Part shown: positions 52,354 through 62,294 of the stretch, in pieces
Position numbering within the stretch: position 1 is the first letter of the stretch
Layout: every line of letters starts with the position of its first letter
Translations under genes and position numbers: made by a program
Assembly (NCBI GenBank): GCA_016711925.1
Contig: JADJSA010000017.1
Location: forward strand, 372,001-436,000
DNA: 64,000 bases
DNA from: Candidatus Methylophosphatis haderslevensis
GTDB lineage: Bacteria > Pseudomonadota > Gammaproteobacteria > Burkholderiales > Rhodocyclaceae
Direction of reading: 5' to 3'
Notes under the pieces: model-generated
Database searches by the model: none
The model's input: the letters and a program-made list of their open reading frames with translations, nothing else
Told to the model about the DNA's origin: nothing

Positions 52354-53361
52354 ATGCCCTCGCCCGCCCCGAACCGCATCGTCCTGCCGCCACCGCAAAC
52401 GACCCTGCTGGTCAAGACTTCCTCGCTCGGCGACGTGATTCACAACCTGCCGGTTGCCAGCGACCTGCACCGGCACTTTCCGCACATCGCCATCGACTGG
52501 GTGGTGGAGGAGTCGTTCGCCGACATCGCCCGCCTGCACCCGGCGGTACGCAACGTCATCCCGGTCGCGCTGCGGCGCTGGCGCAAGCAGTTGTTCAAGG
52601 CCGACACGCGGCTGCAATGGCGCGCCTTCCGCCAGGCGCTCGGCCGGCGCCATTACGATGTCATCCTCGATACGCAGGGGCTGGTCAAGAGCGCGCTGAT
52701 CGGCTGGATCGCCCGCGGCAACCGCTGCGGCTACGCCGCCGAAGCGGCACGCGAGCCGCTGGCCGCGCGCTTCTACAACCGCAGCTTCGCCATTCCGCGC
52801 AACCTGCACGCGGTGGCGCGCAACCGCTGGCTTGCCGCCGCCGCCTTCGACTATCCACCGCCGGACGCCGCCGATCCGTTGCTCGACTACGGCATCCGCG
52901 CCCGGCCGCTGCTCGCGCAATGGCTGCCGCCAAAACCCTACGCGGTGCTGCTCTCCGCCACCAGCCGCGACGACAAGCTGTGGGCCGATACGAACTGGCT
53001 GGCACTGGCCGCCGATCTCCATGCGCACGGAATCGCTGCCGTGCTGCCCGGCGGCAGCGCGGCCGAGCGCGAGCGCGCCGCCCGGCTCGCCGCCGCCATG
53101 AGCAACGCGGTGGCGGCGCCACCGCTCGACATTCCGACCGTGGCCGCGCTGATCGCCGGCGCCGCGATCGTGATCGGCGTGGACACCGGACTCACCCATC
53201 TTGCCGCTGCACTCGGCCGGCCGGTGATCGCGATCTTCGCCGGGTCCGAACCCGGCCTCACCGGCGTGCTGGCGGCCACCCCCGCGATCAATCTCGGCGG
53301 CCGGGGCGCGCCGCCCGGCGCCGCGGAAGTCTGGTCTGCCGCGCGGCAGATGCTCGGCTGA
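52354..53361 (+). CDS. waaC: Lipopolysaccharide heptosyltransferase I
   Basis: A 335-residue GT9 enzyme that adds the first heptose to Kdo of the LPS inner core. It starts LLVKTSSLGDVIHNLPVASDL and continues with HIAIDWVVEESFADI, the WaaC acceptor-binding stretch. VILDTQGLVKSALIGW and IVIGVDTGLTHLAAALG with PVIAIFAGSEPG form the donor domain. A consensus -10 TATAAT (52243-52248) lies upstream without a clear -35. Its TGA overlaps the waaA ATG. Confidence 0.96.
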   Translation: MPSPAPNRIVLPPPQTTLLVKTSSLGDVIHNLPVASDLHRHFPHIAIDWVVEESFADIARLHPAVRNVIPVALRRWRKQLFKADTRLQWRAFRQALGRRHYDVILDTQGLVKSALIGWIARGNRCGYAAEAAREPLAARFYNRSFAIPRNLHAVARNRWLAAAAFDYPPPDAADPLLDYGIRARPLLAQWLPPKPYAVLLSATSRDDKLWADTNWLALAADLHAHGIAAVLPGGSAAERERAARLAAAMSNAVAAPPLDIPTVAALIAGAAIVIGVDTGLTHLAAALGRPVIAIFAGSEPGLTGVLAATPAINLGGRGAPPGAAEVWSAARQMLG

Positions 53362-54623
53362 TGGCGCGCACCCTCTACACCGCGCTGCTCTGGCTGCTGC
53401 TGCCGCTGATCCCGCTGCGCCTGTGGCTGCGCGGCCGGCGCCAGCCCGAGTACCGCGAACACTGGCGCGAGCGCTTTGGTGACTACAAGCTTGCCGGCGG
53501 CATGGCGACGATCTGGATCCACGCCGTCTCGGTCGGCGAAACCCGCGCCGCGCAGCCGCTGGTACAACGCCTGCTCACCGAGTACCCGGCGCACCGCATC
53601 CTGCTCACTCATATGACGCCGACCGGGCGCGCCACGTCGGGCGAATTGTTCGGCGCCAATCCGCGCATCGCCAGCGCCTACCTGCCTTACGACTACCCGT
53701 TTGCGGTGCGGCGCTTTCTCGATCGCTTCGCGCCGGCTGCCGGCCTGATCATGGAGACCGAGCTGTGGCCCAACCTGATCGCCATCTGCCATGCCCGGCG
53801 CACGCCGCTGCTGCTGGTCAACGCGCGGCTGTCGGCACGATCGGCGCGCGGCTACCGGCGCCTCGCCGCGCTCACCCGCGAAGCGCTCGGCAAGCTGACT
53901 GCGGTCGGCGCGCAGACCGGCGCCGACGCGCAGCGCCTGCGCGATCTCGGCGCCACAGAGGTCGAAGTCACCGGCAACCTCAAGTTCGATGTCACGCCCG
54001 GCGACGCACTGCTTGCGCGCGGCCGCCGGCTGCGCGAGCGCTGGGGCGCGCGCCCGGTGCTTCTGTGCGCCAGCACGCGCGAAGGCGAGGAAGCGCTGAT
54101 CCTCGATGCGCTGGCGAACGCCGATGGCCGCTTTCTCGCCGTCATCGTGCCGCGCCATCCGCAGCGTTTCGACGATGTGGCGCAACTGATCGCGGCGCGG
54201 GGCATGCCGTTTCGCCGCCGCAGCGAGAACGGCGCGATCGGCGATGAAACGCGGATCGTACTCGGCGACAGCATGGGCGAACTGTTCGCCTATTACGCGG
54301 CGGCCGATGTCGCCTTTGTCGGCGGCAGCCTGTTGCCGCTCGGCGGGCAGAATCTGATCGAGCCCTGCGCGGTCGGCACGCCGGTGCTGATCGGTCCGCA
54401 CACCTACAACTTTCTCGAAGCCGCCGAGCAGGCGATCGCCGCCGGCGCGGCCCGCCGCGTGAGCGATGCGCGCGACCTGGTCGCGCAGGCGCAAGCCCTG
54501 CTCGCCGATCCGGCGGCTCTGCGGGCGATGGGCGAGGCAGGCCGGCAATTCGCCAGCGTCCATGCCGGCGCCACCGCGCGCACCCTCGAACTGATCGCAC
54601 GCAGCCTGGCCGCGGCCGCATAA
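53361..54623 (+). CDS. waaA: 3-deoxy-D-manno-octulosonic acid transferase
   Basis: A 420-residue enzyme that links Kdo to lipid A on the cytoplasmic face of the inner membrane. One N-terminal helix (LYTALLWLLLPLIPLRLWL) anchors it. IWIHAVSVGETRAAQPLV, LPYDYPFAVRRFLDRF and METELWPNLI are WaaA hallmarks, and FVGGSLLPLGGQNLIEP gives the donor site. Start and waaC stop overlap (TGATG). A single gene without domain duplication is normal for the mono- or bifunctional enzyme; sequence alone does not say which. Confidence 0.96.
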   Translation: MARTLYTALLWLLLPLIPLRLWLRGRRQPEYREHWRERFGDYKLAGGMATIWIHAVSVGETRAAQPLVQRLLTEYPAHRILLTHMTPTGRATSGELFGANPRIASAYLPYDYPFAVRRFLDRFAPAAGLIMETELWPNLIAICHARRTPLLLVNARLSARSARGYRRLAALTREALGKLTAVGAQTGADAQRLRDLGATEVEVTGNLKFDVTPGDALLARGRRLRERWGARPVLLCASTREGEEALILDALANADGRFLAVIVPRHPQRFDDVAQLIAARGMPFRRRSENGAIGDETRIVLGDSMGELFAYYAAADVAFVGGSLLPLGGQNLIEPCAVGTPVLIGPHTYNFLEAAEQAIAAGAARRVSDARDLVAQAQALLADPAALRAMGEAGRQFASVHAGATARTLELIARSLAAAA

Positions 54624-54670
54624 CGCCGGCCTGTTAGACTGCGCGGCCAGTCACCCTACCGTGCGAACCG

Positions 54671-56242
54671 ATGCCACGCCGCCCGACCTTGAAGCTCCCC
54701 GCCAAGCCGCGCGCCGAGAAAACGCGCAGCGGCACCGTGCGTCCCAACGCGCCCCGACCCAGGCACACCGGCAAGACGGCCGAATACCGCGCCCGGCCCA
54801 AGCCGGCCCCGGCGCCCGGGCACGAACAGGCGCCACGCAGCGCCAAGGCCACCACGGCAGCGCCCGCACGGCCGCGCACGAGCACAACGAGCGCCGAGCG
54901 AGCGCCCCGCCGGCGGCCCGATGCGGCGCCACGCAAGCCGTGGGACGCAGATCGTGCGCCGCGCCCGCGGCGCGAATCCGCCGACAGCGCGGCGCCGGCG
55001 CGCCGTGCGGCAACTGCCGGCGATCCGGCGTCGAGATCGAAGCGCAATGAGACATGGCCGGAGAAGCGCACCACACGGGCTTCGCAGCCTGCCCGTGCCG
55101 CAGATGACCGCCCGCCGCGGCCCGCGCGCCCCCCCCTGCCAAGAGCGCCATCCGGTGCGGCTTCCAGCGGTGTCCGCAACGAATCGCGGCCGTTTCAGGC
55201 GCGCGCCAAAGCAGAGCCGCCCAGCCCATGGGACAAGACGCGCCCGCCGCCGGATCGTGTGCGCGCAGGCACCGACGCGAGGCGTGCCGACGAGCGCCAA
55301 TTGGCCGACAAACCGCGCCGGCCGCGCGCCGACCAACCAAATGTCACGCCACGGCCGCGCCCTGCCGGCGCCAAGCCGTCCCCCGGTCGCAGCGCTGCCA
55401 ATGCCGGCGAAACCCGTTCTCGCCGGCCGCCGCAGACCGATCCACGCAACGAGTCGCGCACCGAGCCGCACGTCGACACCGAAGACTCGCCGCCGCGCAA
55501 GTCATCGTCACCCGAACTGCCGCGGCTGTCCAAGCGCATGAGCGAACTGGGCATGTGCTCGCGCCGCGAAGCCGACGAGTGGATCGAGAACGGCTGGATC
55601 AGCGTCGATGGCCAGGTGGTGGAACAACTCGGCACCCGCGTGCATCCGCACGCCACCATCACTGTCAGCGAAGCCGCGCGCCAGCACCAGAGCGAAACCG
55701 TGACCATCCTGCTGCACAAGCCGATGGCCTACGTCTCGGGTCAGGCCGAGGACGGCTACCAGGCGGCGGCGGTGCTGATTCGCCCCGAGACGCGCTGGGA
55801 AGAAGACAAGTTGCCGATCCGCTTCAAGCGCGGCCACCTGCGCGGGCTGGCACCTGCCGGCCGGCTCGACATCGATTCCACGGGCCTGCTGGTATTCACC
55901 CAGGATGGCCGCATCGCCAAGCGGCTGGTCGGCGAAGACAGCAAGGTGGAGAAGGAATACCTGGTGCGCGTGGAAGGCACGCTGGACGATAAGGGCCTCG
56001 CGCTGCTCAACCACGGCCTGTCGCTCGACGACAAAAAGCTCAAGCCGGCGCATGTGAGCTGGCAGAACGAACATCAACTGCGCTTCGTGTTGCGCGAAGG
56101 CAAGAAGCGCCAGATCCGCCGCATGTGCGAACAGGTCGGCCTCACCGTCACCGGCCTGAAGCGCATCCGCATCGGCAGCGTCACGTTGTCGAAACTGCCG
56201 GTCGGCAACTGGCGCTATTTGCGGCCGGACGAGACATTCTGA
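54671..56242 (+). CDS. RluB/RluF-family 23S rRNA pseudouridine synthase with long disordered N-terminus
   Basis: A 523-residue protein. Residues 1 to about 275 are a low-complexity, Arg/Pro/Ala-rich extension without a fold. An S4 RNA-binding domain follows (LPRLSKRMSELGMCSRREADEWIENG), then the synthase domain with the catalytic Asp in PAGRLDIDSTGLLVF and KKRQIRRMCEQVGL near the end. The last block is closer to RluF (U2604) than RluB (U2605), so the target position is uncertain. Long basic tails are known in betaproteobacterial homologues. One copy of the dispersed repeat lies inside the extension. It follows waaA by 47 bases. Confidence 0.88.
   Translation: MPRRPTLKLPAKPRAEKTRSGTVRPNAPRPRHTGKTAEYRARPKPAPAPGHEQAPRSAKATTAAPARPRTSTTSAERAPRRRPDAAPRKPWDADRAPRPRRESADSAAPARRAATAGDPASRSKRNETWPEKRTTRASQPARAADDRPPRPARPPLPRAPSGAASSGVRNESRPFQARAKAEPPSPWDKTRPPPDRVRAGTDARRADERQLADKPRRPRADQPNVTPRPRPAGAKPSPGRSAANAGETRSRRPPQTDPRNESRTEPHVDTEDSPPRKSSSPELPRLSKRMSELGMCSRREADEWIENGWISVDGQVVEQLGTRVHPHATITVSEAARQHQSETVTILLHKPMAYVSGQAEDGYQAAAVLIRPETRWEEDKLPIRFKRGHLRGLAPAGRLDIDSTGLLVFTQDGRIAKRLVGEDSKVEKEYLVRVEGTLDDKGLALLNHGLSLDDKKLKPAHVSWQNEHQLRFVLREGKKRQIRRMCEQVGLTVTGLKRIRIGSVTLSKLPVGNWRYLRPDETF
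55143..55170 (+). repeat. Dispersed REP-like repeat, copy 5, inside a coding region
   Basis: GAGCGCCATCCGGTGCGGCT followed by TCCAGCGG matches the intergenic copies at 33280 and 63559. Here it is read in frame as part of the disordered N-terminus of the pseudouridine synthase. Confidence 0.5.
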
Positions 56243-56767
56243 GCAACGGCGAGAGATGCTCCCGCACGCGCGAGTAGCAACGGCGCAGCGCCTCGACGGC
56301 GGCGGTGTCGATGACCCGCGTCACCGGAATCGGCTTCTCGCCACTGGTCTTTTCTCCACGACCGCGCGGGGTCGCACTTCCGGACAGGTTTGCGGCTGGG
56401 CACGACATAGTCATGCCGTTTCAGACAGAGCCGATGCGCTTCGGCGGCGATGCCCGCGTGAGCCATTCTCCGAACCGGCGAATGAGCAGATGCTGACAGG
56501 TTGCTCAGACGGCACACCTTTGCTGTGATCGGATGGTTGGAGTTCTGAAGTCAGCAGCCGCGTAGACGCGAGGTGGGTAAGGATACGTCCAATGGTGCCC
56601 TCTTTTCTGGGGCAAGGTCCATCCGTTGGGACTGACCAGCCGCAGTTCGGCCTGAGCCGACCTTGGGTCTCTGGCCAGAATCAGGCGGCAATGAGCCGGT
56701 TAGCTGCTGTCCAGTATTGTGACGTCGCGGACGGCATGCCGAAGTCGCGGCACTGGTCCGGCCTACC
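56243..56767. other. Interval with no recognisable gene
   Basis: About 525 bases between the pseudouridine synthase and the KAP gene end. Short open frames exist on both strands, one on the minus strand giving PVTRVIDTAAVEALRRCYSR, but none matches a family I can name. Base composition falls towards the KAP gene. It may contain a left edge of an inserted segment, though no direct repeat of the tRNA end was seen. Confidence 0.45.
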
Positions 56768-59740
56768 TCAAGTTGTGGGTTCCGCCTCAGGCGTCGATTC
56801 GTCGGCCAGTTCATCGAGTACTGTGAACACGCCATCAAGATCGTCACGATAGAAGGCAGTGTAGTTCGGTGTGAAGACGCGTCGCCCGCTAGCGTGCAGT
56901 TCGCGCCCACGGATGTGCTCGCGATGGTGCCGCCAGTAGCGTCCCATATCCTTCGGATCCAGTCCTCCAGGAAGTTCACCCTTGGTCGCGACGTAACCAT
57001 CCTCGTCTCTACCTGAAAAGAAAGCGCTGCTTCGATGTGACAGGCAGTGGTCAAGGAACAGAATTGCGTTGCCCTCGTGGATCTCGGGGTTGAAGCAGAT
57101 GTTGAACATGTAGTCGTTCATCACCTTCGCTATGCCACCACCGTCCTCAACCCCATCCTCGTCATAGTGTCCGCAGCCAACACCTGAACCATTTGGCGGA
57201 AGCGAATTGCTGAGTTGGTAGATCACGAAAGACTTAACAACGGAGCGAGCCGAAGCGATGCGCCGGGCAATCGAATTGTCTCCGTGCTCGGACTGAGCGG
57301 GCCGTGATGCCTCTTCAAGAAGTTCAGCAAAGGCTATGCCGAGGAACGCTTCAACTGGTGCGTCATTTGCTTCCGCAAGAAAATTTCGCTGCGAATCAAT
57401 GTAGGTCCGCTTGAACAGCGCAAACACCTCTTGCGACAGCTTCCTCATCCCGATCAAAGCGAGCGTGCTGACCGGCCCGGTGGTTGCAGCCGCCTTATCC
57501 TGATCGACGATGAGGGCCGTGTGAACATTGTGCAGTTGCCCTTGGCGGTCAGCGGAGCACTGGAGCCTGAACAACATAAGATCGTTCCAACCAAGGACGC
57601 CACGATCGTGGCTTGCAAGCCGTTCAAGCAGACCCTTCCCTCGATAGGTGCTTTCTCCGAACAGCCGCCACGCGATTTCTATGACGTTGTCAGCGCTGTT
57701 CGGAAGGCGTCTTCCGGACGTCCTCCCCCAACCTGCACGGTCTAACAATCGCAACAAGGAGTAGATTGACCGCTGCCGCAGTCCCCGGTCATCGTGCTCG
57801 AACGCGGAATAACGCGGAAGATAGTCAATGAGCGTCACTATGGCGTCTTCGGCCAGCACACTGGTGAAGTCATGGGACTGATTGACGAGCACCCGCCAGA
57901 ACTGATCATGAGCCTGTTCTCCTCGCGCCAACTCAAAGTCAGGCGACGTGAGCACTGAAGCGATGGATGCACCCTTCCGAACTCGTTCCACTGCACCTTG
58001 GTACAAAACAAACGTCTCCTGCGGCTCCGGTGTCGCAAACCGAACGATGAGCTTGAGGTACGCCTCTAAATTCCTGAAGTTGCTGCTGTTGAAGCACGCC
58101 CGGGATCGAAGAACCGACTCCTCAACTGTGCTTCCATCACCAATCCCCAAAGTTCCAGCGTCAAATAACTGCGCCAACAAGAACCACGCGGAAGCCTGGA
58201 ACTCATCCTTCAGTTGCGCAAACGTCTCCGCGTTCTTGAACTCTTGCTGCCCGTATTCGCGCCGCAGAGAGAAGGTGCCGCTTCGACCCTCTGTCTCTTC
58301 TGCATAGATGCGCCGGAACAATCCAGGGTAGTTCAGATGCAGCAGAATGAGGTTGATGAGGTCCCGCTTGTTGAAGTCGGTTCTACCTAAGTTAGTCTTT
58401 TCGATCTGCATCAGGAGCATCGCGTTTACGAAGCGCTTCACCTTGCGCAGGTCGCCAACAAGAGGCAAATAATTCGCGGCCAAGTCACCATCCAGAATGT
58501 CCGCTAGCTCGTTGAGTACAGCACCGAGCTTGACCATCGTGTCAGACGGCACCGAGACAAGCTGGCTCTCATCGCGCTCCCAATCACGCTGCAAGAAGTT
58601 GCGAAGGCTGGAGCTGTCGACGAACAGGCTCAGTTTGACCGTCACAAACTTTTCCAGAAACTCGCGCGCCCTAGACCCCTCCTCCTTGCTTCCCGCAAGC
58701 ACTTCGTTGTCATAGCAGAGGACATACGTGGCCTGAGACAGCTTGAGCGTCCGCCTCGTTGCGAACAGGACATTGTTCGTGGTCTTCGCGTCCAGGCGAT
58801 CAAGGTCGTCGATGACGATGATTACACGGCGGTCAATGCGGCGGAGGACCTCGTCAATGTCATCGAGAAGTTCATCGACAGTCTCCTGCGAAGGCTCCAG
58901 CGAAAGCTTGAAACCCAGGAACGAAACGTCGGCCTTTCCCTTGATTAGTCGAGAGTATCGAGATGCCGCCGGTCTGAATTCTGGAGCGAAGACCTTGCTT
59001 AGGATCGCTGAAGCCCGATCGCGAATCAGGCGATCTGCCAAATCAGGCTCTGAGGCATAGCGAAGCGGCTCAAATCGACAAACGATAACTTTGTCCGCGG
59101 CACTATTCCAATAGCGCTCAGCTAGATTGATAAAGCTGGTTTTTCCAACCCCCCATGGGCCATCGACACCAAAGACCAGCCCCGAGTGTGAGCCGCTTGC
59201 GAGAACTGTATCTGCGAACGACTTGGCCTGCGCCTCGCTCGCAAGTAGATCGTCCTTTTTGTCCTTGATCTCCTCGTCTGCGACGAAATAAAGCTGCGAA
59301 CTCTGCCTCTTCGGTCTTGACCAATGTTGCTGAAAGAGAGGTGACAACAGTACAAAGGAGAGAAGGATGAAGATGGGCGGCGCCCAATGCGGGTCCGCAG
59401 ACTTGAACGCTGCATGTACGTTTGCAAGCCACGGCGAAGCCAGTTCGTTTGACCAAACTCCGATGACCACCGCCACCAGCAAGTCAATCCGAAAGCTCTG
59501 ACCGATACGCGCAGCAGCCAAGTGCGCATTTCGTTTGACTGCGTAAGTCAGGCAAAGCGTAAGTCCAGCCAAGATCCCAACGACCTTCAGCCAGAGTGCA
59601 ACTTCGTTTAGTTGTTTGGCGAAGTTGGAGCCAAGGTAGAAGGTCAGGCGCAAGGTCTCCGCTCCGATGAGGCCAATTACGAACATTCTGGCGAAGACCA
59701 ACAGTTCGGGCATCTTCATGGTTGGCGATTTGGCCGCCAT
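56768..59740 (-). CDS. KAP-family P-loop NTPase with N-terminal membrane helices
   Basis: A 990-residue protein. Residues 1-140 hold about four hydrophobic helices (around 15-37, 47-68, 85-102 and 120-137). The NTPase has Walker A in GPWGVGKTS (194-202) and Walker B in RRVIIVIDDLDRLD (304-317), the KAP signature DDLDRLD. A long helical C-terminal half of unknown fold ends in TFTVLDELADE-like acidic sequence (VFTVLDELADESTPE). KAP proteins include the F-plasmid phage-exclusion protein PifA and many genes in defence islands; intramembrane P-loop insertion is typical. Base composition is visibly less GC-rich than neighbouring genes, suggesting transfer. The ATG at 59740 follows GGAG. A defence role is plausible but unproven. 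Confidence 0.85.
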   Translation of the reverse strand: MAAKSPTMKMPELLVFARMFVIGLIGAETLRLTFYLGSNFAKQLNEVALWLKVVGILAGLTLCLTYAVKRNAHLAAARIGQSFRIDLLVAVVIGVWSNELASPWLANVHAAFKSADPHWAPPIFILLSFVLLSPLFQQHWSRPKRQSSQLYFVADEEIKDKKDDLLASEAQAKSFADTVLASGSHSGLVFGVDGPWGVGKTSFINLAERYWNSAADKVIVCRFEPLRYASEPDLADRLIRDRASAILSKVFAPEFRPAASRYSRLIKGKADVSFLGFKLSLEPSQETVDELLDDIDEVLRRIDRRVIIVIDDLDRLDAKTTNNVLFATRRTLKLSQATYVLCYDNEVLAGSKEEGSRAREFLEKFVTVKLSLFVDSSSLRNFLQRDWERDESQLVSVPSDTMVKLGAVLNELADILDGDLAANYLPLVGDLRKVKRFVNAMLLMQIEKTNLGRTDFNKRDLINLILLHLNYPGLFRRIYAEETEGRSGTFSLRREYGQQEFKNAETFAQLKDEFQASAWFLLAQLFDAGTLGIGDGSTVEESVLRSRACFNSSNFRNLEAYLKLIVRFATPEPQETFVLYQGAVERVRKGASIASVLTSPDFELARGEQAHDQFWRVLVNQSHDFTSVLAEDAIVTLIDYLPRYSAFEHDDRGLRQRSIYSLLRLLDRAGWGRTSGRRLPNSADNVIEIAWRLFGESTYRGKGLLERLASHDRGVLGWNDLMLFRLQCSADRQGQLHNVHTALIVDQDKAAATTGPVSTLALIGMRKLSQEVFALFKRTYIDSQRNFLAEANDAPVEAFLGIAFAELLEEASRPAQSEHGDNSIARRIASARSVVKSFVIYQLSNSLPPNGSGVGCGHYDEDGVEDGGGIAKVMNDYMFNICFNPEIHEGNAILFLDHCLSHRSSAFFSGRDEDGYVATKGELPGGLDPKDMGRYWRHHREHIRGRELHASGRRVFTPNYTAFYRDDLDGVFTVLDELADESTPEAEPTT

Positions 59741-59852
59741 CAACTACTCCTCTCCATGTGGCCTGAACTGGCCGCGTGCGGATCAAGGCATGAAAGCATG
59801 GTCTCTAGACATAGTGAGTTACACCGTAAGCGTGTAGCCCGCCCACGTATGC

Positions 59853-61478
59853 TCATTGAGCAGTTTGGTGCAAAGTGTCGGTGCGCAGGGGCAAGAGAGA
59901 ATCGATCTGGCTGTGGAGGCAGGTGGGCAGTTGTTCCAGCGTGTCGCGCAGCCACGCGGCTGGATCGAGGCCATTGAGCTTTGCGGTGCCCAGTAAGCTT
60001 TGAATCGCCGCGGCGCGTTGGCCCGCGCGCTCCGAACCGACGAACAACCAATTTTTCTTCCCACTGCCACCGGGCGGATGTCATTCTCGATCGGGTTGTT
60101 ATCGATCGGCAGGTCGCCTGCGGTAGCGTAGCGGGACAAGGCCGGCCAGCGCTTCAAGCTGTAATCGATGGCTCTGGCCGTAGCGCTACCCTCGGCAACG
60201 CTCAGGCGCGTGTTGATCAGCCACTCGCGCAAGGCTGCAAGCCGGGGCTGGGCTTGAGTTTGCCGCAGGTGAGCGCGTGCCGCGATCGTCAAATCGCGCC
60301 CCTCGGCTTCAATGGCGTACAGCGCGCCGATTCTCTCCAGCGCCTGCTGGGCAATCGCATTGGGCTGCGCGGCATTGAGTTCGAAGTACTTGCGCCTCGC
60401 GTGTGCCAGACATCCAAGCTCAATGATGCCTGTGGCAAACAGCGCCTTGTAGCCCCCATAGTCATCGACCATGAGATGACCTTGCCATCCGCGCAGGAAC
60501 TCCCGGGCATGTTGGCCGGCACGACTTGCTTGATAGTCGAAGACGACGATCGGCGGTCCGGTCTGCAGGCCGTTCGTGCGATAGGCCCACAGATAAGCCC
60601 GCTTCGTCTTGCCCGCTCCCGGATCAAGTTGTCGCACCGGGGTCTCATCGGCGTGCAGCACGCCGCGGCTGCGCAGCAACACCGCCAGGCGATCGGCCAG
60701 AGGCTGCAGCGCAACCCCGATGCGCCCCACCCATTGGGCCAGCGTGGAGCGCGACAAAATGACCCGATCGCGTGCTGCAATCTGCTCCAGCCGGTACAAC
60801 GGCAGGTGATCGAGGTATTTGCAGACTATGACCCAGGCGTACAAGCCCACCGCAGCCAAGCCGCCATCGATCACCGCGGGAGGGATCGGCGCGGCAGACA
60901 CCGTCTCGCAGGCACGGCAGGCGTACTGCGGGCGGATGTGCCGATGCACGAAGAAGCGGGCCGGCTCGACATCCAACTGTTCGCTGATGTCCTCACCGAT
61001 CTTGACCAGCGCCGTACCGCACTGCCCACAGGTGCAGGAGATCGGTTCATGCCGGTGCTCGATGCGCGGCAGATGATCTGGCAGCGGCTGACGACCGGCG
61101 CGCAGGCGAGGCGTGCGGGGCACCTGCGGCTCGCTGGTCGCTGCGGCCTCGGCCTGTTTCCTGGCCAGTTCGGCCTGGGCGGCGGCGATATCGCTGGCCA
61201 GCGTCTCCTGGAACAGATCGCCTGCTTCGGCCGAGAAGGCTTCGCTGCGCGCGCCAAAGCGCATCCGGCGCAGGTGCGCGAGCTCCAGCGTGAGGGCCTG
61301 GATCTTGATCCTGGCGGCGTGAAGCTCGCTGTCGCGGCGGGTGATTTGTTCGCTCAGCCGAAGCGCTTCTGGCTTCTTCTTCTTGTGCCTGGTCGATGAG
61401 CTTCTGAACGGTGCCGAGTACCCAATCCGGCAGTGCGGGCGTGGCATTCAGGCGGGCCAGTTCAGCGTCCAAATTCAT
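59853..61478 (-). pseudogene. tnpC: IS66 transposase TnpC, two frameshifts
   Basis: The DDE transposase of IS66. The true N-terminus is MNLDAELARLNATPALPDWV at 61478. After LIDQAQ an extra base near 61390 moves the frame to KKKPEALRLSEQITRRD. The central part is intact: the zinc-finger (CTCGQCGTA), HADETPVRQLD with the first Asp and GHLMVDDYGGYKALF with the second. Near 60051-60055 one A is missing from a run of A's (T's on the plus strand). Restoring it gives GRKNWLFVGSERAGQRAAAI, the Glu region and the normal end at 59853. The two shifts cancel in length (542 codons in total), which supports this reading. Confidence 0.88.
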
Positions 61479-61575
61479 GCCGATATTATACTCTGCAACA
61501 GGCCGAAGAGCCGCATGCACAGGGCCTTTCAGCGATATTTGCCGAGATTCTTCTTGCAGGTCTTCGTGGCCCGGT

Positions 61576-61917
61576 TCAGACCCGCCAGTGCGCCGGCGCT
61601 GGCGCTTCGAGTCGCTGCCAATCGACCCCGCTGACGAGCCATTGCCACTGCGCAGCGCTGAGGGTAAAGACCGCGGTGTCGGCACGCGGCCAGATAAGTG
61701 CCCCCGATGCAGGCGCCGATGACACAGCCACACGCCGGTGCCATCCCCACACCAGAAGCTTGAGCCGATTCAGACGCCGGTTGCGAAAGGCATAGGCACT
61801 GCCATCGCAGGGCGAGCGTCCCAGCGTGTTCTGTATGCGCTGCGACAGTCCGTCGATGCCGGCGCGCATGTCAATCGGTTCGACAACCAGCCAGACCTGG
61901 TGCGGGCTCGGGATCAT
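61576..61917 (-). pseudogene. tnpB: IS66 accessory protein TnpB with an internal out-of-frame patch
   Basis: A 113-codon frame starting MIPSPHQVWLVVEPIDMRAG and GIDGLSQRIQ, typical of IS66 Orf2. After LKLLVW the expected DGTGVWLCHRRLHRG is found only in another frame, while the printed frame reads GWHRRVAVSSAP before returning to LIWPRADTAVFTL and LVSGVDWQRL. An extra G in a G-run near 61748 and a missing G near 61711 explain this exactly. Its ATG overlaps the tnpA stop (ATGA). Confidence 0.85.
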
Positions 61918-62217
61918 GACAGTTGTTTCAAGAACTCGACCAGCAACGGGACACTGCTACCCGGCAACTCAATTTCCCAACCATCCGGACTGCGCAGGCG
62001 CACGACGCTACCCGTTTCCGCCTTGCCCACGCTCACCGGCACCAGGGTCAGCGATGACTTTGCCGCCGCGATGGTCTGCTTCTCCCGACTGCGCCAGCGA
62101 TGGAACGCTCGCCTCGCTCAGTCCGTTGTTCGCGCAGTATTCGCGCTGCGTCAGATCACTTCGAACCCAGTTTTGAATGTGCTCTCGCCAGTAAGCCGGT
62201 CCGTGTCTCTTCGCCAT
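61914..62217 (-). pseudogene. tnpA: IS66 accessory protein TnpA, frameshifted
   Basis: The N-terminal helix-turn-helix part reads MAKRHGPAYWREHIQNWVRS and REYCANNGLSEAS. The frame then breaks near 62100. Dropping one base restores SEASFHRWRSREKQTIAAAK and the rest to QLS and a TGA overlapping tnpB. An in-frame ATG at 62247 would add ten residues. It is the first gene of the element. Confidence 0.8.
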
Positions 62218-62294
62218 TCGTCGCGCCTCAAAAACAGGCGACAACATCGCACGAGTTCAACCGATGAGTACAGGTGGTCGCGGTGGACGCTTAC

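Larger units (their letters stand above)
59826..62294 (-). mobile_element. IS66-family insertion sequence
   Basis: About 2.47 kb bounded by imperfect inverted repeats. The left end starts GTAAGCGTGTAGCCCGCCCA (59826-) and the right end, read inward on the minus strand, starts GTAAGCGTCCACCGCGACCA (62294-). Both continue to CTCAT. It holds the three standard IS66 genes tnpA, tnpB and tnpC in order on the minus strand, each with single-base frameshifts. No 8-base target duplication is present: the flanks are GTTACACC and GATCCTTC. Confidence 0.9.

Noticed and set aside
56181..56528. Small open frames in the gap before the KAP gene
   Set aside because: No family match or start signal; one overlaps the end of the pseudouridine synthase gene antisense.
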